Shown: positions 1 to 8,362, counted from the first letter of the stretch. The stretch is DNA of 64,000 bases from Caldilineaceae bacterium (GCA_022842065.1 JALHQH010000020.1:62001-126000); one strand, 5' to 3'. Notes: generated from the sequence alone by a model not told the origin. Numbers and translations: made by a program.

Positions 1-1
1 T

Positions 2-562
2 CCTAGCCAAACCTACACAATCCCGGCCGATAATCCATGGGTGACAAACGACTGGAACGGCGTTGATGTGCGTGACGAAATTTGGGCGGTAGGGCTGCGC
101 AACCCCTGGCGTTTCAGCTTTGACCGTACCACCGGCGACCTCTGGATTGGTGATGTCGGCCAGAACCAATATGAGGAGATCAACTTTACGCCGGCTGATA
201 GTCCTAGCGGCTTAAACTATGGCTGGCCGATCATGGAGGCGAGTGAGTGTTACCGTGACGATGGCTGTAGCACAGACGGGTTGGTGCTGCCGGTGGCCGA
301 GTATAGCCATAGCGGCCACTGTTCGGTGACCGGTGGTTATGTTTACCGTGGTGAAACCTTTACCGCGCTACAAGGAATTTACTTCTATGGCGACTTCTGT
401 AGCGGTACGGTCTGGGCCCTTTGGCCCCAGGGCGACGGCGGGTGGAGTGATGCAGAGGTATTCGATGCGGGGATCTCGCTCAGCTCTTTTGCCGAAGATG
501 AAACCGGCGAACTCTATCTAATCGACATGGGCGGCAAGCTGATGCAGTTGGGGGTGGAGTAG
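2..562 (+). CDS. PQQ-dependent sugar dehydrogenase (GSDH family), C-terminal part
   Basis: The reading frame is open from base 2, so the start lies outside the window; 186 residues remain. The segments EIWAVGLRNPWRFSFDR, GDLWIGDVGQNQYEEIN, LNYGWP and GIYFYGDFCSG are typical of the C-terminal half of the glucose/sorbosone dehydrogenase (Hhip/GSDH) beta-propeller. Characterised members oxidise aldoses outside the cell using PQQ. The paired cysteines (ECYRDDGC, HCSV, DFCSG) fit an exported, disulfide-bearing protein. The gene converges on the small membrane-protein gene at 667-1101 with a nested hairpin in between. The substrate cannot be read from this fragment, and some family members are not dehydrogenases. 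Confidence 0.85.
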   Translation, partial: PSQTYTIPADNPWVTNDWNGVDVRDEIWAVGLRNPWRFSFDRTTGDLWIGDVGQNQYEEINFTPADSPSGLNYGWPIMEASECYRDDGCSTDGLVLPVAEYSHSGHCSVTGGYVYRGETFTALQGIYFYGDFCSGTVWALWPQGDGGWSDAEVFDAGISLSSFAEDETGELYLIDMGGKLMQLGVE

Positions 563-587
563 GGACGACGGCGACTGACGACTGACG

Positions 588-642
588 ACCGCCGGCTGAG
601 CGCGCCCGATAGGCACCCGCCACTGGGCGCGAAGCCGGCGGT
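588..642. terminator. nested hairpin between convergent genes
   Basis: ACCGCCGGC (588-596) pairs with GCCGGCGGT (634-642). Inside it, GCGCCC (602-607) pairs with GGGCGC (625-630). It lies between the stop codons of two convergent genes. There is no T-run, so it may be only a transcript-end structure. Confidence 0.45.
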
Positions 643-666
643 TGTCAATCGCCCCTCTTCGCATGA

Positions 667-1101
667 TCACCATTCTTGTACCCACTCTTCCTGCTCGCCG
701 ACAACCTTGTATTGGCGCACGGGGCGGGTGGTCGCCCAATCCGCCTTGTACCCTTCGGGTTGGCCATAGCCAGGTAGTCCCGCATAGGGTTGCTGGGGTG
801 TCCCAGCGGCACCAGTGACGACAATGACCGGCGGCTGGGGTGGATGGTAGTAGCCCTCGTGGCGGCTGACTCCGTATTCGCCCCCCTTGTGCGGGCCATA
901 GCTCTGCCCATAATCACGGGTTGCCCGTTCCGGGCGGCGCCGTTCCGAGGCCAAGACCAGCAGCGCGGCGGGGATACCCGCCAGGATGCCAAAGAAGATC
1001 CCCACCGCCATGCTGATCGCATCGCTGCTCAACCCACTGCCCACACGCCAACCTGCTGCCCCGATAAAGATTAGCACGATAAGTCCCAAAAAGCGTTTCA
1101 T
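667..1101 (-). CDS. small two-TM membrane protein with Pro/Gly/Tyr-rich tail
   Basis: 144 residues, no recognised family. The start at 1101 is chosen because AAAGGAG lies 7 bases upstream and the protein then begins MKRFLGLIVLIF; a longer frame upstream has no ribosome site. Two hydrophobic segments (about residues 3-20 and 27-48) are followed by an Arg-rich turn (ASERRRPERATRDY) and a cytoplasmic-looking tail rich in Gly, Pro, Tyr and Gln that ends VGEQEEWVQEW. It lies 71 bases downstream of the FtsK-like gene on the same strand and may be cotranscribed with it. A role in helping the translocase at the membrane is a guess from position only. Confidence 0.6.
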   Translation of the reverse strand: MKRFLGLIVLIFIGAAGWRVGSGLSSDAISMAVGIFFGILAGIPAALLVLASERRRPERATRDYGQSYGPHKGGEYGVSRHEGYYHPPQPPVIVVTGAAGTPQQPYAGLPGYGQPEGYKADWATTRPVRQYKVVGEQEEWVQEW

Positions 1102-1172
1102 GGTTTGCTCCTTTGCTGCGCAGGGGTTGGAAACCCTGCACTGACAACGAAAAGTGGCCTCAGCCACTAGGG

Positions 1173-2195
1173 TTAGTTACCCTGGACATGGTTAGCGATT
1201 TCGCTCATCTCGTCGGGGCTGAGCCAGGCGGCTTGGAAGCGGAGTGACTCGCCTTTTGCGATCAGGAGAAAATCGCCGCGCCCTTCGAGTTTTTCGGCCC
1301 CGCTGTCGGTGATGCCGGTGGCATAGCGTGCTTCATCACGGCTGGCGACCGCGCCCACCAGGCGCACCGGAAAGTTTGCCTTCATCGCGCCACCGATCAG
1401 GCTGGCAGTCGGTTTTTGCGTACAGGCGACCAGGTGAATCCCCGCCTGCCGCCCCCGTTGGGCCAGACGGGTGATCAACTGTTCGACCGCGCTGCCCCCC
1501 GTTTGTAACAGATCGGCCAACTCGTCAATGGCTAAAATCAGCGTGGGGTGACTGCTGCCGGCCCGGTCGCGCCGCTCCATTTCGGCCACCAGTTCGGTGA
1601 GCCCCTGTTGCGCGCGGCGGCTGTCGCTGACGATCTCACCCATGACATGGGGCAGGTTGGCCAACGGCGCAAAGCCGCGGCTTTTGGGATCAACGAGCAG
1701 CAGGCGCAAGTCCGCCGGTGAATTGTAGTAAGCCAGCGAGGCCAACAAGGTGCGAGCCAAAGCGGTTTTCCCGCTACCGGTGGTGCCGGCAATTAACACA
1801 TGAACCACATCGGCTGCGGCCAGGCGCAAGAGCAGTGGCATGCCCGCCGCATCAACTCCCAACAACGCCGTCGTGGGGGTCACTTCGGGCAGGCTGCGAC
1901 ACAGTGGCAGTAAACGCACCGGTGCCGGTTTGGCGCGCGGCACTTCAATGTGAATCGCACTGTGATGGCGATAGATGCGCACCGTCCGGCACCCCAGCGC
2001 CAGCGCCACCTCTTCGGCCAGCGCGGTGACGCGACTCACCTTGACCTCTTTGGTCGCCGTAAACTGATATTGCACAAATCTCGGGGTCACCACCCCACCG
2101 GTGACATAGCCAGGTACCTTGTGGCGGGCAAGGACCAACTCCACTTGGTTGGCTTGCTTGTCGAGCATGCGGCGGTTCGGTTGTCCAGTTGCCAT
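1173..2195 (-). CDS. short FtsK/SpoIIIE-type DNA translocase ATPase
   Basis: 340 residues. Walker A is GTTGSGKT at 137-144 and Walker B is LILAIDE at 219-225, followed by [19 protein letters not shown], the FtsK/SpoIIIE signature after Walker B. An N-terminal alpha-like region (1-100) precedes the motor. Both the membrane anchor and the C-terminal gamma winged helix (KOPS binding) are absent, so this is not the septal FtsK but a compact soluble relative like those near plasmids, phages or conjugative elements. The frame opens with ATGGCAACTGG and has no strong ribosome site. A long upstream region holds a hairpin and then a promoter with a GAAC-N4-GTTC box (2427-2438), so SOS control is likely. 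The 667-1101 gene follows. Confidence 0.8.
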   Translation of the reverse strand: MATGQPNRRMLDKQANQVELVLARHKVPGYVTGGVVTPRFVQYQFTATKEVKVSRVTALAEEVALALGCRTVRIYRHHSAIHIEVPRAKPAPVRLLPLCRSLPEVTPTTALLGVDAAGMPLLLRLAAADVVHVLIAGTTGSGKTALARTLLASLAYYNSPADLRLLLVDPKSRGFAPLANLPHVMGEIVSDSRRAQQGLTELVAEMERRDRAGSSHPTLILAIDELADLLQTGGSAVEQLITRLAQRGRQAGIHLVACTQKPTASLIGGAMKANFPVRLVGAVASRDEARYATGITDSGAEKLEGRGDFLLIAKGESLRFQAAWLSPDEMSEIANHVQGN

Positions 2196-2294
2196 AAAAG
2201 GCTCGATTTCGAGTTTTAATTGAACGCGGATTGCGCTGATCTGGCGGATTTGCGCAGATTCACCTGCGATTTAGCCGCGTTTGATTTGCCAATA

Positions 2295-2412
2295 CAAAAA
2301 GCCTGGCTTGCTATGCGCCTTCTCCCTGCGGAGTGTGGCGATCGAAGCAATACCAGGCTTTACTATCGGCTCGCTGCAACTGTTTAGGATCTCAAACGAG
2401 CCCGGTGCTCTG
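2295..2412 (-). ncRNA. candidate structured small RNA or attenuator leader behind an SOS promoter
   Basis: Transcription from the promoter at 2419-2447 would start near 2412 on the minus strand. The transcript would first form GGCTCG/CGAGCC (around 2398-2403 with 2369-2374). A long imperfect hairpin follows: AAAGCCTGG (2362-2354) with CCAGGCTTT (2307-2299), and inside it TTGCT/AGCAA, CGCC/GGCG and CTCC/GGAG. It ends in five U (2301-2297). That is the layout of a short RNA of about 118 nucleotides with an intrinsic terminator, or of an attenuator before the FtsK-like gene about 100 bases further on. No known RNA family was recognised; it does not look like tmRNA, SRP RNA or RNase P RNA. Confidence 0.5.
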
Positions 2413-2418
2413 GGGTTT

Positions 2419-2447
2419 ATTGTATAGAACATTTGTTCTGTTGTCAA
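2419..2447 (-). promoter_or_regulatory. promoter with LexA (SOS) box in its spacer
   Basis: On the minus strand TTGACA (2447-2442), 17 bases, then TACAAT (2424-2419). The spacer contains GAACAAATGTTC (2438-2427), matching the GAAC-N4-GTTC core of LexA boxes known from Bacillus and Chloroflexi. A repressor here would sit between -35 and -10. It faces the candidate RNA and the FtsK-like gene. Confidence 0.75.
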
Positions 2448-2544
2448 GCACCAATATCAGGATTAGGCGGAATAGAACGCCCATTTGGCGGATTTAGCTG
2501 CTGGCGACGGATTAATTTCCGTGAAAATCCGCTTAATCCGCGTT

Positions 2545-3222
2545 CTATAAATTGTGCAGCCAGTTCGTCGTTGCTTGTAAATCGTGACTTTTGAAGACGA
2601 GGGAGCCAGGCGTGATCAAATCGGCACCGGCCCTGCGTAGGAGGGGCACCGTCTGTTCGCGGATACCGCCATCGGCTGAAACTTTGATTTGCGCGGCTAA
2701 GCCCTGGTGAGCAATCAGCGCTTTGGCCTCGGTAATGCGCGCGCAGGCGCGCTCATCCAACCCTACCCCTTTGATGCCCAGCAGCGTCCCCATCATCACC
2801 ACCAGGTCGAGTTGGGCCAGGTGAGGCGCAATGACCGCAAGCGGCGTGTCAAGCTGCACTGCCAAACCAGCCTGTTTGCCTGCCGCCTTGATCTGGGCCA
2901 GGACGGCGGCTACAGCGCGATTTTCGGCGTGAATCGTAATCAGATCCGCCCCAGCCGCAGCAAAGTCGTCAATCAGCCGCTGGGGCTGGTCACTCATCAG
3001 GTGGATGTGAAAGGGTTTGCGGGTCAACGGGCGCAACGCCGCCACCAAGTCGGGGAAGAAGAGCAGCCCCGGCACAAAATGTGCATCCGCAACATCAAGA
3101 TGATAGAGATCGGCATAGGGTTCAGTCTGCGCGATACTGGTCGCGAGATTCGCCAGATCCGCCGACCAGAGTGAGTAGTCGGCGAGCAGCCGGTGGGTGG
3201 GAAGGGTTTGCCAGAAGGTCAT
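2545..3222 (-). CDS. ribulose-phosphate 3-epimerase family protein, divergent
   Basis: 225 residues from the ATG at 3222 (MTFWQTL), the usual family length; longer starts add an unconserved leader. Rpe interconverts ribulose-5-phosphate and xylulose-5-phosphate in a TIM barrel. Likely metal/catalytic residues are present: His and Asp in YHLDVADAHFVP, His in FHIHLM and Asp in SADGG. The loop normally reading MSVNPGFGGQ is replaced by MMGTLLGIKGVGLDERA, and the phosphate end reads GADLITPGSLVFK. This places it in a divergent subfamily that may act on another ketose or tetrulose phosphate. It is a single gene, read away from the 3289-3904 region, and no sugar operon is nearby. The family assignment is firm but the substrate is not. 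Confidence 0.8.
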   Translation of the reverse strand: MTFWQTLPTHRLLADYSLWSADLANLATSIAQTEPYADLYHLDVADAHFVPGLLFFPDLVAALRPLTRKPFHIHLMSDQPQRLIDDFAAAGADLITIHAENRAVAAVLAQIKAAGKQAGLAVQLDTPLAVIAPHLAQLDLVVMMGTLLGIKGVGLDERACARITEAKALIAHQGLAAQIKVSADGGIREQTVPLLRRAGADLITPGSLVFKSHDLQATTNWLHNL

Positions 3223-3506
3223 TTGGTATTTGCCCTGATTTTTTGCAGCGTTTTGTCCCATTGTAGAGCAGGGACGGAGGGATGTCAAGTGAAATTGGGC
3301 AAGCGGGTGCCGTCACCATTGCGCCCACTGAGCATCCACAGCCGTGGGGGAGTTTGGTTGAGAGTTTTTTTAAGGCCATAATGTTTTGCTTTCTGGGGTG
3401 AACGTTTCCCATAGTCATTGTGGCACAAGTGTTCTGTTGGGGAAAGCGGAAATAGGCGGAAATTGCACTTTGTCAGTTTCATAGACAAGCATCAAGGCGG
3501 GTTAAC

Positions 3507-3527
3507 GCAAAAAGTCGCGCTTTTTGC
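3507..3527. terminator. A/T-rich hairpin in the 3.3-3.9 kb intergenic region
   Basis: GCAAAAAG (3507-3514) and CTTTTTGC (3520-3527) form a perfect 8-bp stem with a TCGCG loop. The T-run in the stem could act as a weak terminator in either direction. Confidence 0.35.
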
Positions 3528-3584
3528 TACCTTCAAATTTCGACGGTCTTATGGTACTTTTTCTGCTTAAACAATTAAAAGCAG

Positions 3585-3613
3585 TTGACAGATTCCTTTG
3601 CGTACCTTAAACT
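3585..3613 (+). promoter_or_regulatory. sigma70-type promoter with long leader
   Basis: TTGACA (3585-3590), 17 bases, TAAACT (3608-3613). The leader to the gene at 3905 would be about 285 nucleotides. It contains the hairpins GCAG-C-AAGGCCTT-A-CTGC (about 3719-3738) and GCATATAGGT/ACCTATATGC (3816-3825 with 3843-3852). No known riboswitch was recognised in the 3289-3904 stretch. Confidence 0.5.
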
Positions 3614-3904
3614 AACCGTAATTTTGGCGAAGGCGCACAGTGCATAAAGAAACTCCGACAACTCACCGCAAAAAGCAGCAGACTGCCGGGGTGCATTCGG
3701 CAAGGTTATCGTATAACGGCAGCAAGGCCTTACTGCTGGTCGGTTAGTCACTCAGCAGGAGAACCGATCGCAGTTGCCACTATCTGCATGGTTCATCAAA
3801 ATAGGCCATTATAGAGCATATAGGTTCCCTAAGTCCGCTTTGACCTATATGCCCTATACAAAACTAACCTACCATAAACTTAATGACCAAGCGACCAAAC
3901 TACC

Positions 3905-4614
3905 ATGACCGACAACCAACTCCCGAGCTTTATCCCACCACATGGGAACTATCGCGAACTGCTTTCGTACCAAAAAGCAGAAGTGGTCTATGATCTGACC
4001 TTTCGCTTCTGCCAGCGTTTTCTGACAAGGGGTGATCGCACTATAGATCAAATGGTGCAGGCGGCTCGCTCCGGTAAACAGAATATTGCTGAGGGCAGCA
4101 AGGCTTCCGGCACCTCTAATAGACAACGTAGATTAACATGGCACAATCGTGTACTGCGCATCCCCTGATGCGCAGCCCGCTTGGTGCCAACTCTATTTGT
4201 CGTATCTATAAGGAGATGGAGATCAAATTGACCAACGTGGCACGCGCCAGTTTGGAAGAGTTGCTTGTCGATTACCAGGACTTTTTACGTGTGCGCGATC
4301 TACGCCTATGGGACAAGGATTCTACTGAGGCCAAATTTGTGCGCACCCTGGGCAACAAACCACAGACCACCTATGAAACCTATCGCGAATTTTGTGAAAC
4401 CCGCCCTGCGGAAGTGGTTGCCAACATTGCCCTCTGCCTGATTCACCACACCAACTACCTGCTCGACCAGCAGATCCGTCGGCTGCAACAAGACTTTGTG
4501 AAAGACGGGGGTATCCGCGAACGCATGACCCGCGCCCGCCTCCAATATCGCAACAACGCTAACCAGCCGTCAAACTCCTCCCCTAAAAAGTCAGACACCA
4601 AGGGTGGTGTCTGA
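3905..4614 (+). pseudogene. four-helix-bundle (23S rRNA IVS-like) protein gene split by a 92-bp hairpin
   Basis: The first part (3905 to about 4117) encodes YRELLSYQKAEVVYDLTFRF and DQMVQAARSGKQNIAEGS. This is the N-terminal half of the four-helix-bundle family named after 23S rRNA intervening sequences. The second part (from 4210, AAG GAG ATG GAG) continues KEMEIKLTNVARASLEELL, then TYETYREFCETRP, ANIALCLIHHTNYLLDQQ and GGIRERMTRARLQ, the other half in another frame. Removing 4118-4209 (92 bases) rejoins them exactly as ...GTS-KEMEIKL..., giving about 206 residues, the normal family length. Translation of the intact frame stops at 4168. The second half could restart at the ATG at 4216, with AAGGAG just before it. 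The function of the family is poorly known. Confidence 0.75.
4118..4209. repeat. 92-bp insertion forming a full-length hairpin inside a gene
   Basis: Nested arms: GACAA 4122-4126 with TTGTC 4197-4201, TAGA 4129-4132 with TCTA 4192-4195, TGGCAC 4139-4144 with GTGCCA 4184-4189, and CTGCGCATC 4154-4162 with GATGCGCAG 4167-4175. The ends read ATAGA and TCTAT. It looks like a MITE or REP-type element; no second copy was noticed in the window. Confidence 0.65.
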
Positions 4615-4785
4615 TGAGCAGACAAGTTGACCAAAACAGGGGTGGGCGTCTTCGCGTGGAAGCCGAGAACTGTAGGAACATGCCGTAAAAAATCCGTCTC
4701 CATGTGAGACGGATTTTTAGTAGATAATTCAGTTTTCTGGTTTATATTTTCCCGGAGAGAAACGCCATCATCTTGTGAAACAGAG

Positions 4786-4857
<72 letters not shown>

Positions 4858-4950
4858 AAAATGCCCATGTCCTTGGTAATTTGTCAGTAGAAGCAGAAGA
4901 ACCAGCGCTAGAAGTAAACGACCGAGGACAATTGACTAAAGACAACCCAG

Positions 4951-5021
4951 AGCGGGTGGTGGGAATCGAACCCACGTGATCGGCTTGGAAGGCCGATGCT
5001 TTGCCCCTAAGCTACACCCGC
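4951..5021 (-). tRNA. tRNA-Gly (TCC)
   Basis: 71 nucleotides on the minus strand: acceptor GCGGGTG/CACCCGC with discriminator T, anticodon loop CTTCCAA (anticodon TCC) and T-loop TTCGATT. CCA is not encoded. Confidence 0.95.
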
Positions 5022-5038
5022 AAAAACAATTAACAGAG

Positions 5039-5066
5039 AACGGTTAACAATTAATTGTTAACCGTT
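5039..5066. repeat. perfect 28-bp palindrome between tRNA genes
   Basis: AACGGTTAACAATT followed directly by its reverse complement AATTGTTAACCGTT. It sits in the spacer between tRNA-Pro and tRNA-Gly and shares the TTAACAATT core with the palindrome at 22112-22141. It may be a processing or attenuation hairpin, or a small repeat. Confidence 0.7.
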
Positions 5067-5084
5067 TTCCATTAACCATTATCC

Positions 5085-5160
<76 letters not shown>

Positions 5161-5367
5161 ACGTGCCTGTAGGCAAAAGCCATTGTAGCACAGGTGATCC
5201 GATATAAGCAAAATTGTGGTATGATTCGTTGCTGTTGGTTGTACAGGAGGGGAAACTGCTCAGCACGTTAATTCTTTTGTAATCATTTGCGAAGCTCGGT
5301 GTAAGCAGTGTGTGCCAGAATCAGCAAAGCCCCGTCCATTCGGCAAACACAAACAAAGGAGTGCTTG

Positions 5368-6093
5368 ATGAAACGCTTACTTGCGATACTGCTCTGTTCA
5401 CTCGGCTTGGCCCTGCCAACTGTTGCGCGCGCCCAGCCCGCCGCTGACATCGCTACCTATACCGTCACCTTTACCAGCACGTGGGCTGACGCGACCCACC
5501 CGCACGCTGCCTTCCCGACAAATGCCCACTTTTCATCGCTAATCGGCGCGACGCATAATCTGAGCGCGACCTTCTGGCTGAGCGGCACGCTGGCTTCCCC
5601 TGGGATTGAGCAGATGGCTGAAACGGGTGGGACCAGTGTCCTGCGCGCTGAGATCAGTGCTGCCGCTCCCCATGTAGGCGAAACGCTGGTCGGTCCTGGC
5701 TTGGGCCAGTCGCCGGGCCAGGTGCTCATCCCCACCTTCATGGTCAGCCGCAGCCAGCCGCTGGTCACCCTAGTGACCATGATCGCGCCCAGCCCGGATT
5801 GGTTTGTCGGCGTGCATGGGCTAGCGCTTCTGGATGAACAAAACAAATGGCATGACGAAATTACCGTGACGCTCTATCCCTATGACGCCGGCACCGATGA
5901 TGGCACCGATTACACCTCAGCAGATGTCGCACCGCCGATCCCGCAGCCGATTAGATCAGCCAGTGGTGTGGCGCCCTTCTCACTGGCGCCCATGGGGACT
6001 TTCACTTTTACGCGCGTCAACCGGCTCTATCTCCCGTTGATCAGCCAACCGGCCCTCAGCACTGAAACCCAAGGTCGGCTGCACCTGCCCTGA
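5368..6093 (+). CDS. secreted Spondin_N-domain protein
   Basis: 241 residues. The start at 5368 has AAAGGAG 9 bases upstream and gives a clean signal peptide (MKRLLAILLCSLGLALPTVARA, cleavage near residue 22); a longer frame from 5308 lacks both. Residues about 27-200 match the Spondin_N fold: YTVTFTSTW near the start, then AHFSSLIGATHN, LVTLVTMIAPSPDWFVGVHGL and LYPYDAGTDDG. In animals the domain occurs in F-spondin; bacterial copies are exported proteins of unknown ligand. The C-terminus carries LYLPLISQ, the short motif that also ends three other secreted proteins here, but with a 14-residue extension after it. It lies 120 bases before another exported protein on the same strand. Confidence 0.85.
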   Translation: MKRLLAILLCSLGLALPTVARAQPAADIATYTVTFTSTWADATHPHAAFPTNAHFSSLIGATHNLSATFWLSGTLASPGIEQMAETGGTSVLRAEISAAAPHVGETLVGPGLGQSPGQVLIPTFMVSRSQPLVTLVTMIAPSPDWFVGVHGLALLDEQNKWHDEITVTLYPYDAGTDDGTDYTSADVAPPIPQPIRSASGVAPFSLAPMGTFTFTRVNRLYLPLISQPALSTETQGRLHLP

Positions 6094-6213
6094 TCTGTGG
6101 CGCACACCCAAACCAAGCCGCCAAACTGCTGATTGACAGCCTGTCTGCTCTGCCGTAGAATGCTGGTAGCTGGTAATTGCCGGCTGATCAAGCATCCAAG
6201 GAGCAGCGTACAT

Positions 6214-7188
6214 ATGATATACCGCATGGCTAGACAGTTAAGTGGTATCTTGATCGGCGCCCTGTTGATGTGGGCTGTGATCTGGTTTGTGCCTGGTGTG
6301 CGCGCCTTCCCTGCTGCGGTTTCACCTGCTGCCCCGTCCATAAGCGTTGTTGCCGAGACACAGGCGGTGCTGCAAGTGATTCACTACCAGGGCCGCTTGC
6401 TCGACACGGTCAGTGGTCAACCCAAGCCGGATGGGGCCTATGCTTTTGCGTTTCGCATTTATGCCACGGCCACCGAGGGCGCGCCGTTGTGGGCCGAGAA
6501 TAAGAGTATTGCGGTCAACAAGGGGCTCTTTAGTACCCTGCTTGGTGAGGTTACGCCGCTTGATCTGGCGCTTTTTAATGGGCAGGAACTCTATTTGGGG
6601 GTCACGGTTGGCACCGATCCGGAAGCTGCCCCCCGGCAACGGTTGGCCCATGTGGCTTATGCCTTGCATGCCGAAACGGCCGCCGTTGCCGCCACCGCCA
6701 ATCAGGCTGCCAATGCCACGCTACTTGGTGGCCAGGCTGCTGGGGCTTTTGCACCGGCTAGTCACACCCACAGTGGTGAGCAGATCACCACCGGCATCAT
6801 TAGTGAGCCGTTGATCGACCGCGCCTTGACCCGCGATAGTGAGGTCCTGCCGCTGGTGCTCGCTGGGGATGGCTCCGGTTCGGGCGTCGATGCCGATACC
6901 CTTGATGGGCTGGATCAGAGCAGTTTCTATAAAGGCTCTACCGGTGTGCAGGTCAACCAAACCGCGGCGTTGGCTGCGGGTGGGCAAGAATACTGGTTTA
7001 CCTTTGGCTATTCTGCCGATCAACTGGTGGTCTGGCGGGTCAAACCAACAGTGGTTGGGGCAAAGCTGCGCGTGGAAGTTGAAACCGAGCTGAGCACGGG
7101 TAATACTGTGACCTACTGGCTACGTGTCTACAATACCGGCACGGTCGCCTCTGGTTATCAATTGATCCGCCATCATTTCTCTCAGTAG
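6214..7188 (+). CDS. exported fibre-like surface protein
   Basis: 324 residues from the ATG at 6214, with AAGGAG 10 bases upstream; an earlier in-frame start has no ribosome site. An N-terminal hydrophobic segment (about 8-30) is a signal peptide or anchor. Residues 60-160 (YQGRLLD, GAYAFAFRIYA, GAPLWAE, GLFSTLLGE, ELYLGVTVG, PRQRLAHVAYA) match a beta-rich module common in exported Chloroflexota proteins. It is followed by an Ala-rich collagen/tail-fibre-like stretch (AETAAVAATANQAANA, SHTHSGEQITTGIISE) and a compact C-terminal domain ending HHFSQ. It resembles the trimeric fibre stems of phage and surface proteins. No enzymatic motif is seen. Confidence 0.65.
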   Translation: MIYRMARQLSGILIGALLMWAVIWFVPGVRAFPAAVSPAAPSISVVAETQAVLQVIHYQGRLLDTVSGQPKPDGAYAFAFRIYATATEGAPLWAENKSIAVNKGLFSTLLGEVTPLDLALFNGQELYLGVTVGTDPEAAPRQRLAHVAYALHAETAAVAATANQAANATLLGGQAAGAFAPASHTHSGEQITTGIISEPLIDRALTRDSEVLPLVLAGDGSGSGVDADTLDGLDQSSFYKGSTGVQVNQTAALAAGGQEYWFTFGYSADQLVVWRVKPTVVGAKLRVEVETELSTGNTVTYWLRVYNTGTVASGYQLIRHHFSQ

Positions 7189-7232
7189 TTTGGCGGTTGC
7201 TGCGCACATAGCGCACAAGAGAGGAAATGTCG

Positions 7233-7620
7233 ATGGCCGTCCGTTTTGATCACTTGCTTGTCGCTGCCCACAACAAACAGGCCTCCGCCCAGTTTTTCGC
7301 CGATATCTTCGGCTTGCCGGCACCAGAAGCCGCCGGCTTCTTTGTCTCGGTTCAACTTGCCGATGGCGTGGTTTTTAGCTTTGCTGAGCCGGGGGGTCGA
7401 TTTTCCAGGGCAGCACTACGCGTTTCTGGTGGATGACGAGACCTTCGCTGCGATTTTGGCGCGCGTCCAGGCGCGTGGCATTTCCTATTGGGCGGACCCG
7501 CGTGGCCAACTGATCGGCCAGATCAACACTAATCACGGTGGACGGGGTGTCTACTTTGATGATCCAGCTGGGCACCATTTGAAAGCGTTGACTCGGCGCT
7601 ATGGCAGCGAAAGCGTCTAA
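7233..7620 (+). pseudogene. VOC (glyoxalase/bleomycin-resistance) family protein with +1 frameshift
   Basis: The ATG at 7233 has AGAGG 8 bases upstream and starts MAVRFDHLLVAAHNKQASAQFFADIFGLP, the first beta-alpha-beta half of a VOC domain. The frame breaks in a run of six G (7391-7396). Removing one G restores EPGVDFPGQHYAFLVDDETF, followed by GISYWADPRGQ and GGRGVYFDDPAGHHLKALTRRYG. The joined protein would be about 128 residues, the normal single-domain length. The metal-ligand region (YFDDPAGHHLK) is intact. A homopolymer sequencing error is as likely as a true null allele. Confidence 0.75.
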
Positions 7621-7667
7621 CAGACAAATCAATCTGTTGATGCGTTGGTAGAGGAGCCAAATCACCT

Positions 7668-8189
7668 TTGCAAATCATCAAAACTGCTACCCTCACGCTG
7701 GAACCGCAGGTCGCGGCGCACGCCGATGAGCTGTTTATCCTGCTCAGTGACCCAGCGATCTATGAATATGAGGATGAGCCGCCAGTATCGGTCGAATGGT
7801 TACGCGAGCGCTTCCGCAAGCTCGAAACGCGCCAGTCGGCGGATGGTACGGAACAGTGGTTGAATTGGGTGATCAGGCTGCCAACCGCTGTCGCCATTGG
7901 TTATGTGCAAGCGACCATTGCCGCCGACGGTACCGCAACCATCGGTTATGTGTTGGCGAAAGCTTACTGGGGGCGCGGCCTGGCCACGCAAGCAGTCGCC
8001 GCGATGCTTGATGAACTGATGGGGTATTATCAGGTGCTTTGTTTCTTTGCTTCACTCAAGCGCGCAAATTATCGATCTTTGCGCCTGCTGGAACGTTTGG
8101 GTTTTACGCCTGCCCCAGCTGATCTATACCGTGAACATCAAGTCGAGCCCGATGAGCTATTGCTGCAACGCGTGGTTGCGGCGCCATAA
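7668..8189 (+). CDS. GNAT-family N-acetyltransferase (RimJ/RimL type)
   Basis: 173 residues beginning at a TTG codon (7668) about 12 bases after GAGGAG; no ATG fits. It begins with TATLTLEPQVAAHADELFILLSDPAIYEY, typical of the RimJ/RimL subgroup. The acetyl-CoA pyrophosphate loop reads YWGRGLATQAVAAML and motif B reads LKRANYRSLRLLERLGF. Such enzymes acetylate N-termini of ribosomal proteins, antibiotics or small amines. It follows the VOC gene by 47 bases, so both may share a transcript. The substrate is unknown. Confidence 0.85.
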   Translation: MQIIKTATLTLEPQVAAHADELFILLSDPAIYEYEDEPPVSVEWLRERFRKLETRQSADGTEQWLNWVIRLPTAVAIGYVQATIAADGTATIGYVLAKAYWGRGLATQAVAAMLDELMGYYQVLCFFASLKRANYRSLRLLERLGFTPAPADLYREHQVEPDELLLQRVVAAP

Positions 8190-8362
8190 GATCCACCGCC
8201 ATTACCCTCTGCCAAGCGTTGGCCTTACCCCGGCGCTTCAATGTGTTGACCACTTTCAATCCCCGCGTGCCTAAAGCGTCTCATCCAGTTCGCGACGATA
8301 GCCGGCGGTTGCGGGCCGCACCAGTGGCACGTTTGCTTGAAGACCAAATCATTGGGGGAAAG

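Noticed and set aside
3614..3904. known structural RNA (6S, tmRNA, SRP or RNase P) behind the 3585 promoter
   Set aside because: Several short stems are present but none of the family-specific conserved blocks could be found.
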